Below are positions 1-9,223 of a DNA stretch of 15,544 bases, in pieces (position 1 is the first letter of the stretch; each line of letters opens with the position of its first letter). A program made the translations under genes and the position numbers. The notes under the pieces were generated by a model. It was not told where the DNA came from. It worked only from the letters and a program-made list of their open reading frames with translations, and did no database searches. Source of the DNA: an uncultured Bacteroidales bacterium (GTDB taxonomy: Bacteria; Bacteroidota; Bacteroidia; Bacteroidales; UBA932); the NCBI GenBank assembly GCA_934700615.1, contig CAKUXR010000041.1:1-15544 (forward strand), given 5' to 3'.

Positions 1-97
1 AAGTACCCCTTGACGGGCTATTGTATACGTAAGTGACTGTGTGTCACTGTGTTTTAAGATTTCTTAACGTAGTATTGTAATAAACCACGTAGTATTT
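1..97 (+). promoter_or_regulatory. 5' leader of the susC operon with short repeats
   Basis: This is the only upstream sequence visible for the SusC operon. It contains the direct repeat ACGTAGTATT at 67-76 and again at 87-96, a 20-bp period, with the second copy one base before the ATG. A small inverted repeat, AGTGAC/GTCACT, lies at 32-37 and 43-48. TAGTATTG at 70-77 is one mismatch from the Bacteroidetes -7 consensus TAnnTTTG, but no convincing -33 TTTG lies at the usual distance. The repeats could be a regulator site or part of the leader. The true promoter may lie before position 1. Confidence 0.3.
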
Positions 98-3000
98 ATG
101 TCGAAGACAGTATTATCCAAAATCGGAGCACTGCTGCTTCCACTGATATTCTCGGTTTTTTGTGCATTCCCTTCTTTTGCACAGACTGAAAATACAGTGA
201 CCATCCAGGCGAAGGATATCGCCTTGGAGAAAGTGATGCAGCAGATTGAAAAGCAGACACGCTGCGTTTTCCTCAACAAAGATGTTGACGTAAAGGAAAA
301 TGTATCTGTCAACGTTTCCGGGAAAACTCTTTCCGAAACCCTGAACATCCTATTCAAGGACAAGGACATCGACTGGAAAATTGATTCTGGTCACATTATC
401 ATTTCCAAGAAAGCCGCTCAGCCTAAGGTAGGCGGAGGCAGTGCGAAATCCTCACAGATCAGTGGCGTTGTCATTGATGAAGAAGGAGTTCCGGTAATTG
501 GTGTGGGTGTCATCATTCAGGGCACTACCATCGGAACAGGCACAGACCTCGACGGAAATTTCTCATTTGTATTGCCGGAGGGAATGGAGAACTCTTCTCT
601 TGAGTTTTCCTGCCTCGGCTACACAACGCAGGTAATTAAGATTGGCAACCGCAGAGTCTTCAATGTCACAATGACAAGCGACGCTATCATGATGGAGGGA
701 ACCGTTGTTACGGCTCTCGGTATCAAGCGTTCGGAGAAGGCCCTCAGCTACAACGTACAGCAGGTCAATGCTGATGAGGTGACAATGAATAAGGATGCCA
801 ACTTCATCAATTCCCTCAATGGTAAGGTTGCGGGACTTAATATCAATGCCTCCTCTTCAGGAGTCGGCGGTGCGTCAAAGGTGGTGATGCGAGGAATGAA
901 ATCCATCAGCCAGTCTTCTAACGCACTTTATGTCATTGATGGTGTTCCTATGTACACTACTGCCCGCGACGGCGGTACACAGTTCGCTTCTCAGGGTTCT
1001 ACGGATCCTATCGCGGATATCAACCCTGAGGACATTGAGAGCATTTCAGTTCTTACCGGTGCTGCCGCTGCCGCTCTTTATGGTTCAGATGCTGCCAATG
1101 GTGCGATTGTAGTGACAACTAAGAAGGGTAAGGAAGGCAAACTTTCTGCAACTGCTTCCGCGTCAGTAGAGTTCATGACACCATTCGTGCTGCCTCGTTT
1201 CCAGAACCGCTACGGAACAGGTGACCTCAATTCTTCAATCGGATCAGAGGTCCGCAGCTGGGGAAATCTCATGAATGATGCCAACAATCCTAAGTACAAT
1301 CCGGCAAAGGATTATTTCCAGACGGGTGTAACGCACAACGAGACTGTTTCTGTATCCATGGGTAACGAGAAGAACCAGAGCTATCTTTCAGGTTCATCAA
1401 TCGACTCATACGGTATGGTTCCGAACAACCGTTACAACCGCTACAACTTCACGTTCCGCAATACTACATCTTTCCTCAAGGATAAGATGCATCTTGACTT
1501 CAGTGCAAGCTTCATCAGCCAGAAAGACAAGAACATGACCAACCAGGGTACATACAACAACCCTCTCGTCGGTGCATATATCTTCCCTCGTTCAAATGAC
1601 TGGGAGGCTGTCCGCATGTACGAAAGATATGACGTCGTACGTCGTCTGTCCACTCAGTATTGGCCAATCGGCGATGCCGGTATGACCATGCAGAACCCGT
1701 ACTGGATCAACTACCGTAACCTTCGTGAGAACCGCAAGGACCGTTTCATGCTGAATGCCCAGATGAGTTATGACATCCTTGACTGGTTGAATGTTTCCGG
1801 TCGTGTGAAGATGGATCAGTCCACAACAAAATATACCGAGAAGTTCTATGCTTCTACATTCACTCAGCTCACGGAGAGCTCACAGAATGGTCTCTATGGT
1901 ATTTCACAAATGACTGACCGCCAGATATATGCGGATTTCCTCGTAAATATCAACAAACGTTTCGGTCAGGACTGGAACCTTCAGGTCAACCTCGGTACAT
2001 CTATCTCTGACATGTTCTATGACGCATTGAAGAACCGTGGTCCTATTGCAGACGGACAGATGTCAGCAGAGCGTGCAGGTATTGCCAACGTATTCAACGT
2101 TCAGAACCTCAGCAACTCTACAAAGACCACAAGGCTTCAGGACGGATGGCGCGAGCAGACTCAGTCTATCTTCGGTTCTGCTGAACTTGGTTTCAAGGGT
2201 GCATACTACCTTACACTCACGGCACGTAACGACTGGCCGTCGCAGCTTGCAGGTCCTCACTCTAACAGAAAGTCATTCTTCTATCCTTCAATCGGAGGTT
2301 CAGTTGTGCTTTCACAGATTATCCCTAATATGCCTAAGGCATTGGAATACTTGAAGATCAGAGGTTCATACGCATCTGTAGGTACCGCTTTCGAGCGTTA
2401 CATCGCAAACCCTATGTACAGCTGGAATACCAGCGGACTCAGCTGGAACACCCAGACTCAGTATCCTGTGTATGACCTCAAACCGGAGCTTACCAACTCT
2501 TTCGAGATCGGTCTTTCAATGAGGTTCCTCCAGTATTTCAATCTTGACGCGACTTACTATCACACAAATACAAAGAATCAGACATTCAACCCTCAGATTT
2601 CTACCGGTTCAGGATCATCTGATATTTTCATCCAGTCCGGAGATGTCAGAAACCAGGGTTTGGAGTTTACTTTGGGATTCGGCAAGACTTGGAACAAGTT
2701 CACATGGAACAGCAACTATACATTCTCTTTCAACGAGAACAAGATCATGTCACTTGCTGAGAACGTGACCAACCCTGCTACAGGAGAGAAGTTCTCTGTT
2801 TCACAGCTCGACATGAACGGACTCGGACTTGCCCACTTTATCCTCCGCGAAGGCGGTACTCTCGGTGACTTATATTCACTTGGTGATTTCAGCTACGACG
2901 CCAACGGACGCATCATTGTCAATGAGGACGGAACAGTAACTACCAGAACATTCTCTGATACAAAGGATTATGTTAAGCTCGGAAGCGTTCTCCCTAAGGC

Positions 3001-3487
3001 GAACATGTCATGGAGAAATGATTTCAATATCGCAGGATTCAACTTCGGCTTCCTCGTGTCAGCCAGACTTGGCGGTATCGTTTACTCCAGCACTCAGGCA
3101 ATCCTCGACTACTATGGAGTATCTGAGGCTTCTGCCCTTGCCCGCGACAATGGCGGCGTATTCCTCAACGGTGGAGACAGACTTGATGCAAACAAGTGGT
3201 ACAGTTCTGTAGGTGGCTCTAATCCGCTCCCTCAGGAATATACCTATTCCGGAACTAACGTTCGTCTCCAGGAAGCTTCTGTAGGCTATACTTTCCCGAG
3301 GAAGATGCTCGGCAATGTATGCGACCTGAATATTTCTGTCGTAGGACGTAACTTGTGGATGATTTACAATAAGGCTCCGTTCGATCCTGAATCAATCGCC
3401 ACGACAGGTAACTACTATCAGGGTATCGATCATTTCATGATGCCTTCTCTCCGTAATTTCGGATTCAATGTACGTATAACATTCTAA
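98..3487 (+). CDS. SusC/RagA-family TonB-linked outer membrane transporter with N-terminal STN domain
   Basis: This is an outer membrane TonB-dependent transporter that imports oligosaccharides captured by its SusD partner. The 1129 residues read in order as a Sec signal peptide (about 1-28, cleavage after SFA), an STN domain (about 34-105), a carboxypeptidase-regulatory-like beta-sandwich (about 118-205, with ISGVVIDEEGVPV and the DLDGNFSF turn), the SusC signature TALGIKRSEKALSYNVQQV, a plug (about 225-345, with LYVIDGVPM), and a beta-barrel ending in the aromatic-rich strand NFGFNVRITF. Length and the final Phe are normal for the family. The STN domain is known in FecA-type transporters that signal to a FecR anti-sigma and ECF sigma, so this SusC may also act as a sensor. 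The SusD gene starts 12-18 bp downstream. The ATG at 98 is preferred because it gives a clean signal peptide. The substrate cannot be read from this protein; the neighbouring GH18 genes point to N-glycans. Confidence 0.96.
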   Translation: MSKTVLSKIGALLLPLIFSVFCAFPSFAQTENTVTIQAKDIALEKVMQQIEKQTRCVFLNKDVDVKENVSVNVSGKTLSETLNILFKDKDIDWKIDSGHIIISKKAAQPKVGGGSAKSSQISGVVIDEEGVPVIGVGVIIQGTTIGTGTDLDGNFSFVLPEGMENSSLEFSCLGYTTQVIKIGNRRVFNVTMTSDAIMMEGTVVTALGIKRSEKALSYNVQQVNADEVTMNKDANFINSLNGKVAGLNINASSSGVGGASKVVMRGMKSISQSSNALYVIDGVPMYTTARDGGTQFASQGSTDPIADINPEDIESISVLTGAAAAALYGSDAANGAIVVTTKKGKEGKLSATASASVEFMTPFVLPRFQNRYGTGDLNSSIGSEVRSWGNLMNDANNPKYNPAKDYFQTGVTHNETVSVSMGNEKNQSYLSGSSIDSYGMVPNNRYNRYNFTFRNTTSFLKDKMHLDFSASFISQKDKNMTNQGTYNNPLVGAYIFPRSNDWEAVRMYERYDVVRRLSTQYWPIGDAGMTMQNPYWINYRNLRENRKDRFMLNAQMSYDILDWLNVSGRVKMDQSTTKYTEKFYASTFTQLTESSQNGLYGISQMTDRQIYADFLVNINKRFGQDWNLQVNLGTSISDMFYDALKNRGPIADGQMSAERAGIANVFNVQNLSNSTKTTRLQDGWREQTQSIFGSAELGFKGAYYLTLTARNDWPSQLAGPHSNRKSFFYPSIGGSVVLSQIIPNMPKALEYLKIRGSYASVGTAFERYIANPMYSWNTSGLSWNTQTQYPVYDLKPELTNSFEIGLSMRFLQYFNLDATYYHTNTKNQTFNPQISTGSGSSDIFIQSGDVRNQGLEFTLGFGKTWNKFTWNSNYTFSFNENKIMSLAENVTNPATGEKFSVSQLDMNGLGLAHFILREGGTLGDLYSLGDFSYDANGRIIVNEDGTVTTRTFSDTKDYVKLGSVLPKANMSWRNDFNIAGFNFGFLVSARLGGIVYSSTQAILDYYGVSEASALARDNGGVFLNGGDRLDANKWYSSVGGSNPLPQEYTYSGTNVRLQEASVGYTFPRKMLGNVCDLNISVVGRNLWMIYNKAPFDPESIATTGNYYQGIDHFMMPSLRNFGFNVRITF

Positions 3488-3490
3488 TTC

Positions 3491-3498
3491 GGAGGAGG
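3491..3498 (+). promoter_or_regulatory. Strong Shine-Dalgarno before the SusD gene
   Basis: GGAGGAGG is a near-perfect anti-Shine-Dalgarno match, which is unusual in Bacteroidetes, where most starts lack one. It ends 1 bp before the first in-frame ATG (3500) but 7 bp before the second ATG (3506). This supports initiation at 3506 and may uncouple SusD translation from SusC, whose stop is at 3485-3487. Confidence 0.55.
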
Positions 3499-3505
3499 TA
3501 TGATT

Positions 3506-5137
3506 ATGCGAAAAATAACAATGACAAGAAATTTCCACTCGCTCGTAGGAGTCATATTACTTGGACTCATGACTCTCTCATGTACGGGCAACTACTTGGA
3601 TATCAATACGAATCCATATGAGGTCAACCGCGAACAGACCCTCACTGACGGATATGCGACTGCTGCTGCCATTGCAGCAATGGGCGGTGCGGTAATTTCT
3701 ACCGACGTCAATACTGCACAGTTCACTGACTGTCTGCTCGGAGGTCCTATGGGAGGTTACTATTCCACCACAGGTGCATTCGAGAAGACTATCGACAACT
3801 ACAACGCGACAGACGACTGGACAAGAGTATTGCTCGCGAGTGACAGAATAATTCCTACACTTTATTCCAACCTTTCGGAACTCAAGAGCATAACTGATGA
3901 TCCTGTCACCCTTGCTATTGCAAACATCATCAAGGTGACTGCAATGCTCAGGGTTACTGACACCTATGGCCCGATTCCTTATTCACAGATCGGCCAGGGC
4001 GGTAAGATTACCGTCTCATATGACTCACAGGAAAAAGTTTACGATACCATGTTCGAAGAACTTGATGCCTGCATCAATACTTTGACTGAGAACAGACTTT
4101 CAGGAATTCCGTCTACAGCTGACCCTGTTTATGACGGTTCCGCCGTGAAGTGGTGCAAGTTCGCCAATTCCCTGAAACTCAGAATGGCGATGAGAATAGT
4201 TTACGTTGCACCTGAGAAGGCAAAGAAAATGGCTGAAGAAGCTGTAAATCACGAGATTGGTGTGATGGCAGATAATTCTGACAATGCTGCTCTTCAGAAA
4301 GTTGCTTTCGGTGACAAGGGTAATCCTCTCTACACCGCAATCAAGTACAACCAGCCTACAGGCAGTGTGACCGGAGGTGATACACATGCAGCTGCGGACA
4401 TCATCTGCTACATGAACGGATACAACGACCCTCGTCGTGCCAAGTATTTCATCAAGTCAGAGTTCGACGGCATTGACTACGTAGGTATCAGAATCGGCAT
4501 TGAAAAACCGTCTCTGAACAGCGTGGGACGCAAATATTCCGGAGTCAATGTTACTACGGAAGATCCTCTCGTATGGATGAATTCTGCTGAGGTCGCTTTC
4601 CTCAAAGCTGAAGCGAAAGCAGTATTCGGCTTCAATATGGGTGCCGGTACAGCTGAAGAGTTCTATAATGAAGGTATCAGACTTTCATTCGAGCAGTTCG
4701 GTCTGTCAGGCTATGCTGAGTATGCAGCGGATAACGAAAACAAACCTGCAACATACACGGATCCTGCCGGTCTCAACAGTTATGCAGGAGTACTCTCCAA
4801 CATCACAGTAAAATGGGATGATGCTGCAACTGCTGCTGCAAAACAGGAGAGAATCATGATCCAGAAATGGATTGCGAACTTCAACAACGGAATCGAGGCT
4901 TGGTCTGATCATCGTCGTACCGGTTATCCTAAGTTCTTCCCTGCGACTGACGCAGGTAACAAGAGCGGCGGATCAGTGACAAACGAATTCGGTGCACGCC
5001 GTATGGTCTATCCTCTTGCTGAGTACTCAAACAACGGTGAGAATGTGAACGAGGCAATCTCCTCATACCTCGGTGGCCCGGACAAAATGGGAACTAGACT
5101 TTGGTGGGACTGCAATCCGGCCGTTGTAATCAAATAA
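3506..5137 (+). CDS. SusD/RagB-family nutrient-binding outer membrane lipoprotein (SusD-like_2 type)
   Basis: This is a surface lipoprotein that lids the SusC barrel and binds the glycan. The N-terminus is a lipoprotein signal with lipobox LMTLSC; the lipidated Cys is residue 26 from this start. It is followed by the family hallmark GNYLDINTNPYEV. Other SusD-like traits are the early helical segment with DDWTRVLLASDRIIPTL, the TPR-like region around DTYGPIPYSQIGQGG, and the C-terminal QKWIANFNNGIEAWSDHRRTGYP block. The start was moved from the first ATG (3500) to 3506 because of the Shine-Dalgarno spacing, giving 543 residues; 3500 gives 545. The gene directly follows SusC, as expected for a Sus complex pair. 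A 55-bp AT-rich gap with no clear terminator precedes the next gene, so the transcript probably continues. Confidence 0.94.
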   Translation: MRKITMTRNFHSLVGVILLGLMTLSCTGNYLDINTNPYEVNREQTLTDGYATAAAIAAMGGAVISTDVNTAQFTDCLLGGPMGGYYSTTGAFEKTIDNYNATDDWTRVLLASDRIIPTLYSNLSELKSITDDPVTLAIANIIKVTAMLRVTDTYGPIPYSQIGQGGKITVSYDSQEKVYDTMFEELDACINTLTENRLSGIPSTADPVYDGSAVKWCKFANSLKLRMAMRIVYVAPEKAKKMAEEAVNHEIGVMADNSDNAALQKVAFGDKGNPLYTAIKYNQPTGSVTGGDTHAAADIICYMNGYNDPRRAKYFIKSEFDGIDYVGIRIGIEKPSLNSVGRKYSGVNVTTEDPLVWMNSAEVAFLKAEAKAVFGFNMGAGTAEEFYNEGIRLSFEQFGLSGYAEYAADNENKPATYTDPAGLNSYAGVLSNITVKWDDAATAAAKQERIMIQKWIANFNNGIEAWSDHRRTGYPKFFPATDAGNKSGGSVTNEFGARRMVYPLAEYSNNGENVNEAISSYLGGPDKMGTRLWWDCNPAVVIK

Positions 5138-5192
5138 TCTCAACTGTTCAAACAGGATTAAGATTAACTACTTCAGAAACAGATTTACTGAA

Positions 5193-6197
5193 ATGAAAAA
5201 GATTTTAAATATATCGCTGGCCGTCCTCTCAACAGTGCTCTTCGTTTTCACGTCTTGCAGCGAATGGACCGAACCGGAAAATCTCGATTTCCGTCACCAG
5301 ACTCCGGAGGAAATCGACCCTGCGGCATATGAGAACTATCTCTCAGGCATCAGGGAATACAAGAAAACGGAGCATAATCTGATGTTCGTCACAATGAAGG
5401 GTTCTGCTGCACATCCGTCAAGCCAGAACCAGCATCTGATGGCGATGCCTGACAGTGCAGACTTTGTAATCGTTGATATTGATGATGCACTTAACGCTGC
5501 TGTCGTATCTGAGATTCCTCAGCTTCTTCAGTGCAAAGGCACCGAGGCTCTTCTCTTTGTGGATTATGCAAGAATCCATACTGCATGGGGGCTCCTCGAA
5601 GATAAGAGGGCTGATGAAGGAAAACCTGCCGGAACTACTGAGGAGGCTGCCAAGTTCTTCGCAGAGCAGACTCAGAAGCAGCTTGACAGATGTGACGAGT
5701 ATGGTTTCCACGGAGTCGTGGCGTCGTTCGTAGGAAATACGGCGACAGAATATGCCAAGGCTTCACACGAGGCTTTCATCTCCACAATCAAGACATATTG
5801 CGCTGCAAATCCTGCCCTGAGAGTTGTTTTCAGGGGAAGTGCACGTAACGTGGTAGATACTGAATTCCTCAAGACTTGCTCACACGTCATCCTTGTTGCC
5901 GGGGAAGAGCAGAAGCTCACAGCACTTGTAGGCCGTATTCTCGGAAGAAATCCGGCGAACAACAACGTCATTATGGAATTGACCGTTCCTACAGTTGCTG
6001 AGCCCGACCAGAAAGGTGCTTCTCTCGTTGCCGGAGCCTCATGGGTCCTTTCCGAATCTGAGAACACGACATTCAAGGCATGCGGACTCGCAGCAGGAAA
6101 TGCATATGACGATTATTTCAATAAAAACTATCCTTTCTGCAATGTGCGCAAGGCGATTTCAATAATGAATCCGTCGCAGAATACAGAAGAAAACTAA
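5193..6197 (+). CDS. Lipoprotein with a degenerate GH18-like fold, probable surface glycan-binding pseudoenzyme
   Basis: The 334-residue protein has a lipoprotein signal (FVFTSC, Cys22) followed by a GH18-like TIM barrel. Barrel-strand segments are recognisable at ADFVIVDIDD, TEALLFVDYARIH, YGFHGVVASFVG and NNVIMELTVPT. Active GH18 enzymes carry DxxDxDxE at the end of strand 4. The matching segment here begins at residue 173, and the four key positions are His173, Val176, Ser178 and Val180, so every catalytic carboxylate is missing. This fits the inactive GH18-like proteins found beside the active enzyme in Bacteroides N-glycan loci of the BT3986 type, which are inferred to bind glycan. It is shorter than the active GH18 downstream and lacks the BACON and DUF1735 domains. 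The next gene starts 7 bp after its stop, so the two are probably co-translated. Loss of catalysis is read from the sequence; the binding role is inferred. Confidence 0.85.
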   Translation: MKKILNISLAVLSTVLFVFTSCSEWTEPENLDFRHQTPEEIDPAAYENYLSGIREYKKTEHNLMFVTMKGSAAHPSSQNQHLMAMPDSADFVIVDIDDALNAAVVSEIPQLLQCKGTEALLFVDYARIHTAWGLLEDKRADEGKPAGTTEEAAKFFAEQTQKQLDRCDEYGFHGVVASFVGNTATEYAKASHEAFISTIKTYCAANPALRVVFRGSARNVVDTEFLKTCSHVILVAGEEQKLTALVGRILGRNPANNNVIMELTVPTVAEPDQKGASLVAGASWVLSESENTTFKACGLAAGNAYDDYFNKNYPFCNVRKAISIMNPSQNTEEN

Positions 6198-6204
6198 TGC
6201 AGAT

Positions 6205-7443
6205 ATGAAAAGAATAGGCATATTTATTTTTGCAGCAGCTCTCGCCCTTGCGGGGTGCTCAAATCAGGATGGCAGTTTTGATAACAAAATGTTCATCAAT
6301 GCTGACAGCTACAGATCTGAAGTCAGAGTTGCGACAGACGAGGGTGTAAAGACTCTTACCAGGAGCCTTTCAGTTGCAGTCGCCAAACCTCTCGACAATG
6401 ACATTGACGTAACAGTCGTAAAATCTCCTGAGCTTCTTGATACTTACCGCAAGGCATGGTATGATGAGACTGCTGAACTTCTTCCGGATGCAAACTGCAA
6501 TCTCGAGGGTCTCTCAACAGTGCTTCGCAAGGGAGATGTTACCAGCAAAGATATCGAATTGACTTTCACCGGTCTCGACAAACTTGATTACAGCAAGGTA
6601 TATGTACTTCCTGTCACCATCGCTCCGAAGGGAGTTGAGGTGCTCGAAAGAGCGAAGACAATGTACTTCGTAGTAAAGGAGGCTTCACTTGTAAATACAG
6701 TTGCAGACATCAAGGGCAACCGTGCTTGGCCTGTTTGGGACAACTGGGAAGCTGTCAAGAGTCTGGAGACCTTCACCATGGAGACACTCATCAATTGTCA
6801 CGCATTCAACAATGAGGGCAAGATTCTTACTGTCATGGGAGTCGAGGACCATTTCCTCGTGAGAATCGGTGATGTTACCATTCCTTCAAACCAGATTCAG
6901 ATTGCTTGTGCATACAAGGATGTTGAGGGCAATTCAACACTTAGGGCCGACCTTTCAGATGCTTCGTTGCAGCTTAAGACTGACAGATGGTATCATCTTG
7001 CAGTTACATTCAACAGGGGTCTCATCCAGGTTTATATTGACGGTCGTCTCCGTGCGGAAAAAGACCTCTCTGTGATTGGAACAGTTGTCAGGGATGGTGT
7101 TCAGGTTCCAGTTGAATTCAAGGCGGTTGATTTCAGCGCGCCTCACTCTGACGAGTCCGACGGAAAGCCTCGCTGCTTCTGGGTAGGCTACTCATATGAT
7201 GACAAGCGTTGCCTTGACGGAATGATTGCTGAGACACGTCTGTGGAACAAGGTTCTTACGGCAGAGGAAATCAATGCCCCGAACCATTTCTACAAGCTTT
7301 ATCAGTCTGACATTGACGCGAGCCTGCTTGCTTACTGGAAATTTGACGATGCCGCAGGAAAGACTGCAAAGGATTACTCTTCTTATGGAAACAATCTTAC
7401 TGCAGACCATGATATCCTCTGGAGACCTGTCACTCTTCCTTAA
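6205..7443 (+). CDS. DUF1735-LamG surface lipoprotein, probable glycan-binding protein
   Basis: The 412-residue protein has a lipobox LALAGC (Cys18). The N-terminal DUF1735/BT_3987-N-like beta-sandwich spans about residues 25-160, with SLSVAVAKPLDNDIDVTV and a YVLPVTI strand. A LamG/concanavalin-A-like jelly-roll follows at about 185-405, with FTMETLINCH, WYHLAVTFN, VYIDGRL, FWVGYSYDD, TRLWNKVLTAEEI and LLAYWKFDD. This matches the domain order of the BT3985-type protein in N-glycan loci, where it is a surface glycan-binding partner. No catalytic motif is apparent. It sits between the GH18 pseudoenzyme (7 bp upstream) and the active GH18 (57 bp downstream). Its LamG domain is clearly related to that of the last operon gene, suggesting duplication inside the locus. 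Confidence 0.87.
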   Translation: MKRIGIFIFAAALALAGCSNQDGSFDNKMFINADSYRSEVRVATDEGVKTLTRSLSVAVAKPLDNDIDVTVVKSPELLDTYRKAWYDETAELLPDANCNLEGLSTVLRKGDVTSKDIELTFTGLDKLDYSKVYVLPVTIAPKGVEVLERAKTMYFVVKEASLVNTVADIKGNRAWPVWDNWEAVKSLETFTMETLINCHAFNNEGKILTVMGVEDHFLVRIGDVTIPSNQIQIACAYKDVEGNSTLRADLSDASLQLKTDRWYHLAVTFNRGLIQVYIDGRLRAEKDLSVIGTVVRDGVQVPVEFKAVDFSAPHSDESDGKPRCFWVGYSYDDKRCLDGMIAETRLWNKVLTAEEINAPNHFYKLYQSDIDASLLAYWKFDDAAGKTAKDYSSYGNNLTADHDILWRPVTLP

Positions 7444-7500
7444 TGATAGAAATCACAAAGATTATTCATAAATAAATCAACTAAAAAGATAACCTTAATT

Positions 7501-9213
7501 ATGTTAAAAAGATTTTTGAAAGGTATGCTCGGCATCGCAGTGATGTCACTTACCCTTGCTTCTTGCGAGAAGTCTCCGAACGAAGTTGTTGAGACTCTCA
7601 CAGTAACACCGGAAGAGGCTATTTCTTTCAATGCGAAAGATAACTCTGACGTGCTTCTTACCGTCACAACAAATGCTGACGCATGGAAAGCAACTCCAAC
7701 AGCAGAGTGGATTGTCCTCACTCCTAACAAGGAGAAGGGAACCCTCAGTGTCAATGCTAAAGAGAACACTACTACTGAGCAGAGAATTGGACGTATCCGT
7801 ATTGAAGCAGGTGTAGCACAGCCGGTTTCAATCAACGTGGTTCAGGCAGCCGGAACAGGCGGAGTTACCCCTGAACCGACACCTTCAGAGGGCGTTGCTG
7901 TGAAGCTCACCGCTGAGAGCGAGACAAATATCGCAACCAAGACAGAGACCGAGCTTTCTGTGAAGGTTAAAGTGGCTATCGATGCTGCTGTATCTTCAGA
8001 CGTAGAGGTTGAACTCTTCTACGATGAGGGATACCTTCGTGAGTACAACTACCTTCACAAAGAAGATGGCGAGGCTGTTCTCTATCCAAAGGATGCGGTT
8101 ACCATCCCTAACGGTGGTAAAATCGTCATCAAGGCAGGCCAGAAAGAGTCTGCTGAGGTAGAGGTTAAACTCGACGCTACTGGACTTTCTCTCGGTTCTA
8201 CTTACCTTCTTCCTCTTTACCTCAAACCGGTACAGAATGCTGTCGTAAAGCAGGCAGAGTGCCGTGTCAATGCAATTGTCAGAAAGAAGAACCCTAAGCA
8301 GGTCAAGAACGTCGTTTACTTCGAGGTCAATGACTGCAACCCTCTTAACGCATTAGAGTATATGCTCGAGGATGGCACTCCATTCTTTGATGCAGTTATC
8401 CTCTTCGCTGCCAACATCAACTACAACACAGCAGAGGATGTTGTTTATCTTGCAAACAACCCTAACGTTCAGGCGCTTCTCGACGATTCGGAGATTTATC
8501 TCCAGCCACTTCGCAAGAAGGGTATCAAAGTATATCTCGGCCTTCTCGGAAACCACGATGCTGCAGGTCTTTGCCAGCTTTCAGACTGGGGTGCTGCTCA
8601 GTGGGCTCAGGAAGTTGCTGATGCATGTAAGACATACAAACTTGACGGTGTGAACCTTGACGACGAGTACTCAAGCTCACCTATCATCGGCAACCATTGG
8701 TTTACCAACAGAAGCGCAGCAGCCGGAGCAAGACTTTGCTACGAGCTCAAGAAAGCTCTCAAGGCTACTTGCCCATGGGAGACAGAAGTTTCTACATTCG
8801 CTTACGGTCAGCTTTACACTCTCCCAACATCTGTTAAAGACCAGGAGACTCAGGTTGAGCACCCAATCTCAGAATGGCTTGACTTCCACGTAGCAAACTA
8901 TGGAGGAACAACATCTCCTTACGGGGACCTCACTATGGCTCAGTGCTCAGGAATGTCTATCGAGTTGAATCGCGGATATAATACTTTGAGTGAGGCGTCT
9001 GCCAAAAGCATAAAAGAGAAGGGCTACGGCTGGTGCATGTGGTTCGCATTTGACCCTTCAGGTACCGGTTCGGTAAGTAATAATCTGAGCAGATCGCTTA
9101 CGTCCATGAAAAACGCTGCCAGAGGATTCTATGACCAGGAATTGAAAGATCCTACAGGAGTTTGGAACAAACTTGGTGAAGGTAAATATGATCCTAATCG
9201 TCACACTCTTTAA
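7501..9213 (+). CDS. BACON-DUF1735-GH18 endo-beta-N-acetylglucosaminidase-like lipoprotein
   Basis: This is the likely catalytic enzyme of the locus. The 570-residue protein has a lipobox TLASC (Cys22), a BACON domain (about 33-117, with AEWIVLTP), a Gly/Pro/Thr linker, a DUF1735/BT_3987-N domain (about 128-258) and a GH18 barrel (about 268-555). The strand-4 motif at residues 382-389 is DGVNLDDE. Asp382, Asp387 and the general acid Glu389 are present, followed by Tyr390, as in endo-H/endo-F type enzymes (DGxDxDDEY). The second Asp of the textbook motif is Asn385. GH18 endoglycosidases cut the chitobiose core of N-glycans between the two GlcNAc residues with retention, using the substrate acetamido group. 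The late-barrel GWCMWFAFDPSG contributes the conserved Trp. The Cys-Glu-Lys N-terminus of the mature protein is compatible with surface export. Whether it prefers high-mannose or complex N-glycans cannot be decided from sequence. A long hairpin follows the stop. Confidence 0.9.
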   Translation: MLKRFLKGMLGIAVMSLTLASCEKSPNEVVETLTVTPEEAISFNAKDNSDVLLTVTTNADAWKATPTAEWIVLTPNKEKGTLSVNAKENTTTEQRIGRIRIEAGVAQPVSINVVQAAGTGGVTPEPTPSEGVAVKLTAESETNIATKTETELSVKVKVAIDAAVSSDVEVELFYDEGYLREYNYLHKEDGEAVLYPKDAVTIPNGGKIVIKAGQKESAEVEVKLDATGLSLGSTYLLPLYLKPVQNAVVKQAECRVNAIVRKKNPKQVKNVVYFEVNDCNPLNALEYMLEDGTPFFDAVILFAANINYNTAEDVVYLANNPNVQALLDDSEIYLQPLRKKGIKVYLGLLGNHDAAGLCQLSDWGAAQWAQEVADACKTYKLDGVNLDDEYSSSPIIGNHWFTNRSAAAGARLCYELKKALKATCPWETEVSTFAYGQLYTLPTSVKDQETQVEHPISEWLDFHVANYGGTTSPYGDLTMAQCSGMSIELNRGYNTLSEASAKSIKEKGYGWCMWFAFDPSGTGSVSNNLSRSLTSMKNAARGFYDQELKDPTGVWNKLGEGKYDPNRHTL

Positions 9214-9223
9214 TTAAACCACA

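Noticed and set aside
3500..3502. First ATG of the SusD gene as the start
   Set aside because: It lies only 1 bp after the Shine-Dalgarno core; the in-frame ATG at 3506 has proper spacing and leaves the lipoprotein signal intact.
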